Assembly (NCBI GenBank): GCA_002395605.1
Contig: DGXO01000024.1
Location: forward strand, 23,399-37,152
DNA from: Bacteroidales bacterium UBA4230
Lineage (GTDB): Bacteria > Bacteroidota > Bacteroidia > Bacteroidales > UBA932
Length of the DNA stretch: 13,754 nucleotides
Direction: 5' to 3'
Positions 10,869-13,754 of the stretch are shown here, one piece after another (positions within the stretch are counted from its first letter, which is position 1; each line of letters begins with the position of its first letter). The position numbers and the translations under genes are program-made. Below the pieces are notes generated by a model. The model did not search any database. It worked only from the letters and a program-made list of their open reading frames with translations, and was not told the origin of the DNA.

Positions 10869-13754
10869 ATGGCCGAATTGACAATTTCCAAGTCCCTGAA
10901 TAAGGCTTATCGCCAGGTTCCTGTGGACCGTGCAGCGTTTGATACGTTCAAAACACAGTTGCATAATTTCTTCGAACAGATTACTGTCATCAATACTGAA
11001 GAAAAGGTCAAAGGGGATCTGATGGATTTTCTCAAGTTGACTTTCTACGGCCAGACATACAAAGTTTCACCGAATGGTAAAATTGACTGTGCCATTCACC
11101 TTGGTAACAATATTCAAGATCCTGTAGGCGTCATCTTTGAAGTCAAGATGCCTGGCAATGTATCTGAAATGATTACGCGGGAAGATCTCAACCGCAAAGC
11201 GCTTCAGGAACTGCTTCTATACTATCTCCGAGAGCGGCGCATCAATAAGAATATTCAGCTAAAACAGTTAATTGTCACCAACATTTACGAATATTTCATC
11301 TTTGATGCTCAGGAGTTCGAACGGTTGTTCTATTCCAACAAAAAACTCATCAAGAGTTTCGATGAGTTCAATGACGGTGCCCTTGCTTCAGATAAAACCG
11401 ATTTCTTCTACAAGGAGATTGCTGCCGACATCATTGCCAAGGTTATCGACCAGATAAGCTATACCTGGTTTGACATTCGAAAGTATAAATCATTCCTTGA
11501 TACAGGTAATGACAAACGGCTTATCGAGCTCTTCAAATTCTTCAGTCCGGAGCATTTGCTAAAAAAGCGCTTCCAGAATGACAGTAATTCCCTCAATACC
11601 AGATTCTACAGTGAACTGCTTTACATCATTGGTCTGGAGGAAGTGGTGGAGAAGGACAGCAACAAGCACGTTATTACTCGCCGCAAAGAAGGTGATCGCA
11701 ACCAGGCATCCATCCTGGAAAACGCTATAACTATCCTTGATAGCGAAGACTGGCTGGACAATGTGAAGGAACGTTATTCTTTCGGAAAAGACCGCTCGGA
11801 GCAGCTATTTGGCGTTGCGCTATCCCTCACGATTGGTTGGATTAATCGGGTTCTGTTCCTCAAGCTCCTTGAAGCCCAGCTTGTTAAATACCATAAAGGA
11901 GATAAATCCTACGCCTTTTTGAGTCCGGCCCACATTCCGGATTACGACGAGCTAAACAAACTCTTCTTCCAGGTCCTTGCAAAGCGTATCGCAGACCGTC
12001 CTGAAAGCATTAATTCTAAATACGGGAAAGTCCCTTACCTGAACAGTTCTCTCTTTGAGATTAGCTCCTTGGAGCGGCAAACCATTCGCATCAGTAGCCT
12101 TGACAATAGCCAGCTTCCTCTGTTCGGTGGGACGGTGCTCAAAGACGGTCAGAAACCGCGATACGCCAAACTTCCTACACTTCGTTACCTGTTGGAGTTT
12201 CTGGACGCTTACGACTTTGCAAGTGAGGGGGCCGAAGAAGTTCAAGAACAGGCAAAGACACTCATCAGCGCATCCGTTCTTGGTCTCATCTTCGAGAAAA
12301 TAAACGGCCACAAAGACGGCTCCGTGTTCACTCCTGGGGCAGTCACAATGTACATGAGCCGCGAAGCCATTCGACAGACCGTTGTCCGCCGCTTCAATGA
12401 AGAGATGAGCTGGTCGTGCAAGGACTACGAGGCCTTGAAAAACAAAGATATAGAGGATTATGCCCAGGCAAACGCCATTGTAGATTCCCTTCGTATTTGT
12501 GACCCGGCTGTGGGTTCCGGTCACTTCCTGGTATCCGTCCTCAATGAACTTATACGCACCAAATATGATCTCGGTATCCTCATCGACGGCTCTGGAAAGC
12601 GCATTAAGAAACAGGACTATAGTATCGATATAGAAAACGATGAACTTCTGGTATCCGACGAGGACGGAAACCCCGTCAACTACATCCCGGGGAATCAGGA
12701 GAGCCAGCGAATCCAGGAAACGCTCTTCAATGAGAAGCGTAAAATCATCGAAAACTGCCTTTTCGGCGTGGATCTTAACCCGAATGCTGTCAATATCTGT
12801 CGACTCCGACTTTGGATAGAGCTGCTGAAAAACGCGTACTACACCAAAGAGAGTGACTATACTGAACTGGAAACCTTGCCGAATATCGACATTAATATCA
12901 AGGTAGGTAACTCTCTTTTGCACCGCTTTGACATTGGGCAGGACATCTCAGAAATCCTCCGAAAGAACGGTATCTCCATTGGCGCCTATCGCAAAGCGGT
13001 AAGCGACTATAAAAACGCCCACAGCAAGGAGGAAAAACGAGAACTGGAGGATTATCTCCGACAGATAAAAGGCAATCTCCGCACCCAGATTGGCTTGAAC
13101 GACCCTAAACTAGTTCGTAAGAATCAATTGGAGGGAGAGTTGAACAACCTTTTAGCACCACAACTCTTCGAAATCAGTAAGAAAGAGCAGGCTCAGCGCG
13201 ATAAACAGGCTAAGGATCTACAGGGCAAGATTGCCAAGATACAGGCCGAGGTAGATGAAATCCGGGATAACAAAATCTTCATTGGCGCATTTGAATGGCG
13301 TATTGAGTTCCCAGAAGTCCTGGATGAAGATGGCCGATTTGTCGGCTTCGATTGCGTGATTGGTAACCCGCCTTATATCCAGCTTCAGAAGATGGGAGCA
13401 GATGCCGATGCTCTCCAGAAAATGAACTACGAGACTTACGAGCGCACCGGCGACATCTACTGTTTGTTCTATGAGATGGGGATGAAACTCCTAAAGCCCG
13501 GAGCGTTGCTCTCGTTCATTACCTCTAACGGTTGGATGAAGTCGGCCTATGGTAAATCGTTGCGTGCAATGCTGACAAGCCAGTATCAGCCTTCCCTTCT
13601 GATAGATTTTGCCGGCTACAAGGTATTCGACTCTGCTACTGTCGATGTGAATATCCTTTCAGTCATCAAATCTAACACTCAGCAGGAGACAATAGCATGC
13701 TCAATTAAGAAAGACGATTTTGAGATTGAAAAATTGAGCGATTATGTGCAGACA
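10869..13754 (+). CDS. Type IIG (Eco57I-like) restriction-modification enzyme, 3' end cut by window
   Basis: Open frame of 962 codons that runs off the window in frame, so the C-terminus is missing. It combines nuclease and methyltransferase in one chain. The N-terminal part has a PD-(D/E)xK-like site, D73 (KIDCAIH) and E91-x-K93 (VIFEVKMPG). The central part has SAM-binding motif I, DPAVGSGHF (residues 545-553), after the family's FTPGAVTMYMSREAIR segment, then NLFGVDLNP-type CLFGVDLNPNAVNICRLRLW. The catalytic motif IV is NPPY (833-836), an N6-adenine methylase signature, followed by GDIYCLFYEMGMKLLKPGALLSFITSNGW. A charged, probably coiled-coil stretch (about 720-800) separates motifs I and IV, as in Eco57I-type enzymes. 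The target-recognition region should lie mostly beyond the window. Such enzymes cut unmodified foreign DNA. Confidence 0.9.
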   Translation, partial: MAELTISKSLNKAYRQVPVDRAAFDTFKTQLHNFFEQITVINTEEKVKGDLMDFLKLTFYGQTYKVSPNGKIDCAIHLGNNIQDPVGVIFEVKMPGNVSEMITREDLNRKALQELLLYYLRERRINKNIQLKQLIVTNIYEYFIFDAQEFERLFYSNKKLIKSFDEFNDGALASDKTDFFYKEIAADIIAKVIDQISYTWFDIRKYKSFLDTGNDKRLIELFKFFSPEHLLKKRFQNDSNSLNTRFYSELLYIIGLEEVVEKDSNKHVITRRKEGDRNQASILENAITILDSEDWLDNVKERYSFGKDRSEQLFGVALSLTIGWINRVLFLKLLEAQLVKYHKGDKSYAFLSPAHIPDYDELNKLFFQVLAKRIADRPESINSKYGKVPYLNSSLFEISSLERQTIRISSLDNSQLPLFGGTVLKDGQKPRYAKLPTLRYLLEFLDAYDFASEGAEEVQEQAKTLISASVLGLIFEKINGHKDGSVFTPGAVTMYMSREAIRQTVVRRFNEEMSWSCKDYEALKNKDIEDYAQANAIVDSLRICDPAVGSGHFLVSVLNELIRTKYDLGILIDGSGKRIKKQDYSIDIENDELLVSDEDGNPVNYIPGNQESQRIQETLFNEKRKIIENCLFGVDLNPNAVNICRLRLWIELLKNAYYTKESDYTELETLPNIDINIKVGNSLLHRFDIGQDISEILRKNGISIGAYRKAVSDYKNAHSKEEKRELEDYLRQIKGNLRTQIGLNDPKLVRKNQLEGELNNLLAPQLFEISKKEQAQRDKQAKDLQGKIAKIQAEVDEIRDNKIFIGAFEWRIEFPEVLDEDGRFVGFDCVIGNPPYIQLQKMGADADALQKMNYETYERTGDIYCLFYEMGMKLLKPGALLSFITSNGWMKSAYGKSLRAMLTSQYQPSLLIDFAGYKVFDSATVDVNILSVIKSNTQQETIACSIKKDDFEIEKLSDYVQT

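Noticed and set aside
11952..12923. 323-codon minus-strand frame
   Set aside because: It lies wholly inside the type IIG gene in the opposite direction; the plus-strand frame carries the conserved methyltransferase motifs.

Overview
The window looks like chromosomal DNA of a Bacteroidota bacterium, most likely a gut- or rumen-type Bacteroidales. Nearly every gene start is preceded by the Bacteroidota -7 box (TAnnTTTG), with a TTG-like -33 box about 19-23 bp upstream, and Shine-Dalgarno sequences are essentially absent. Gene content fits this: DUF4491, two short lipoproteins with SGC/SSC lipoboxes, and a DUF1653-TSCPD protein. I cannot place it to genus.

Positions 1-7190 are ordinary housekeeping or accessory chromosome. 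In order: a DUF4491 membrane protein (+); a long repeat region; an unrecognised six-helix membrane protein (+); a small unrecognised protein (-) whose stop codon overlaps that of its neighbour; an EamA/DMT exporter (-); a 52-bp repeat array; a divergently transcribed pair (+) of an APH-like kinase and a lipoprotein tyrosine phosphatase; a BASS-type sodium symporter (+); a second 52-bp repeat array; a DUF1653-TSCPD fusion (+); and a small lipoprotein (-).

The intergenic spaces hold three families of structured repeats. Family A is a 52-bp tandem repeat found at 470-617 (+), inverted at 5935-6108, and as a decayed unit at 7269-7320. Family C is a different 52-bp tandem repeat at 3027-3178 with strong hairpins. 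Family B is a large composite palindrome, present twice (621-848 and 7346-7547), with the same internal geometry in both copies: 11-bp sites at exact 22-bp steps, direct on the left and inverted on the right, around a conserved core hairpin.

Positions 7620-13754 look like a defence island. A three-gene operon encodes an XRE-type HTH protein, a calcineurin-like metallophosphoesterase and an Abi_2/HEPN protein with an R-X4-H RNase motif. It is bracketed by two short transcription units without ORFs (about 7661-7806 and 10356-10444), each with a promoter, folded RNA and intrinsic terminator; their promoter regions are a 27-bp direct repeat with one mismatch. A third short promoter-hairpin-terminator unit (about 10535-10600) with a G8 tract follows. 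Last comes the first 962 codons of a large type IIG (Eco57I-like) restriction-modification enzyme, cut by the window end.

The most interesting hypothesis is that the HTH-phosphoesterase-HEPN cassette is an RNA-controlled toxin/abortive-infection module, with one or both flanking RNAs acting as RNA antitoxin or cofactor. A perfect 16-bp palindrome inside the operon promoter is the obvious operator for the HTH protein.
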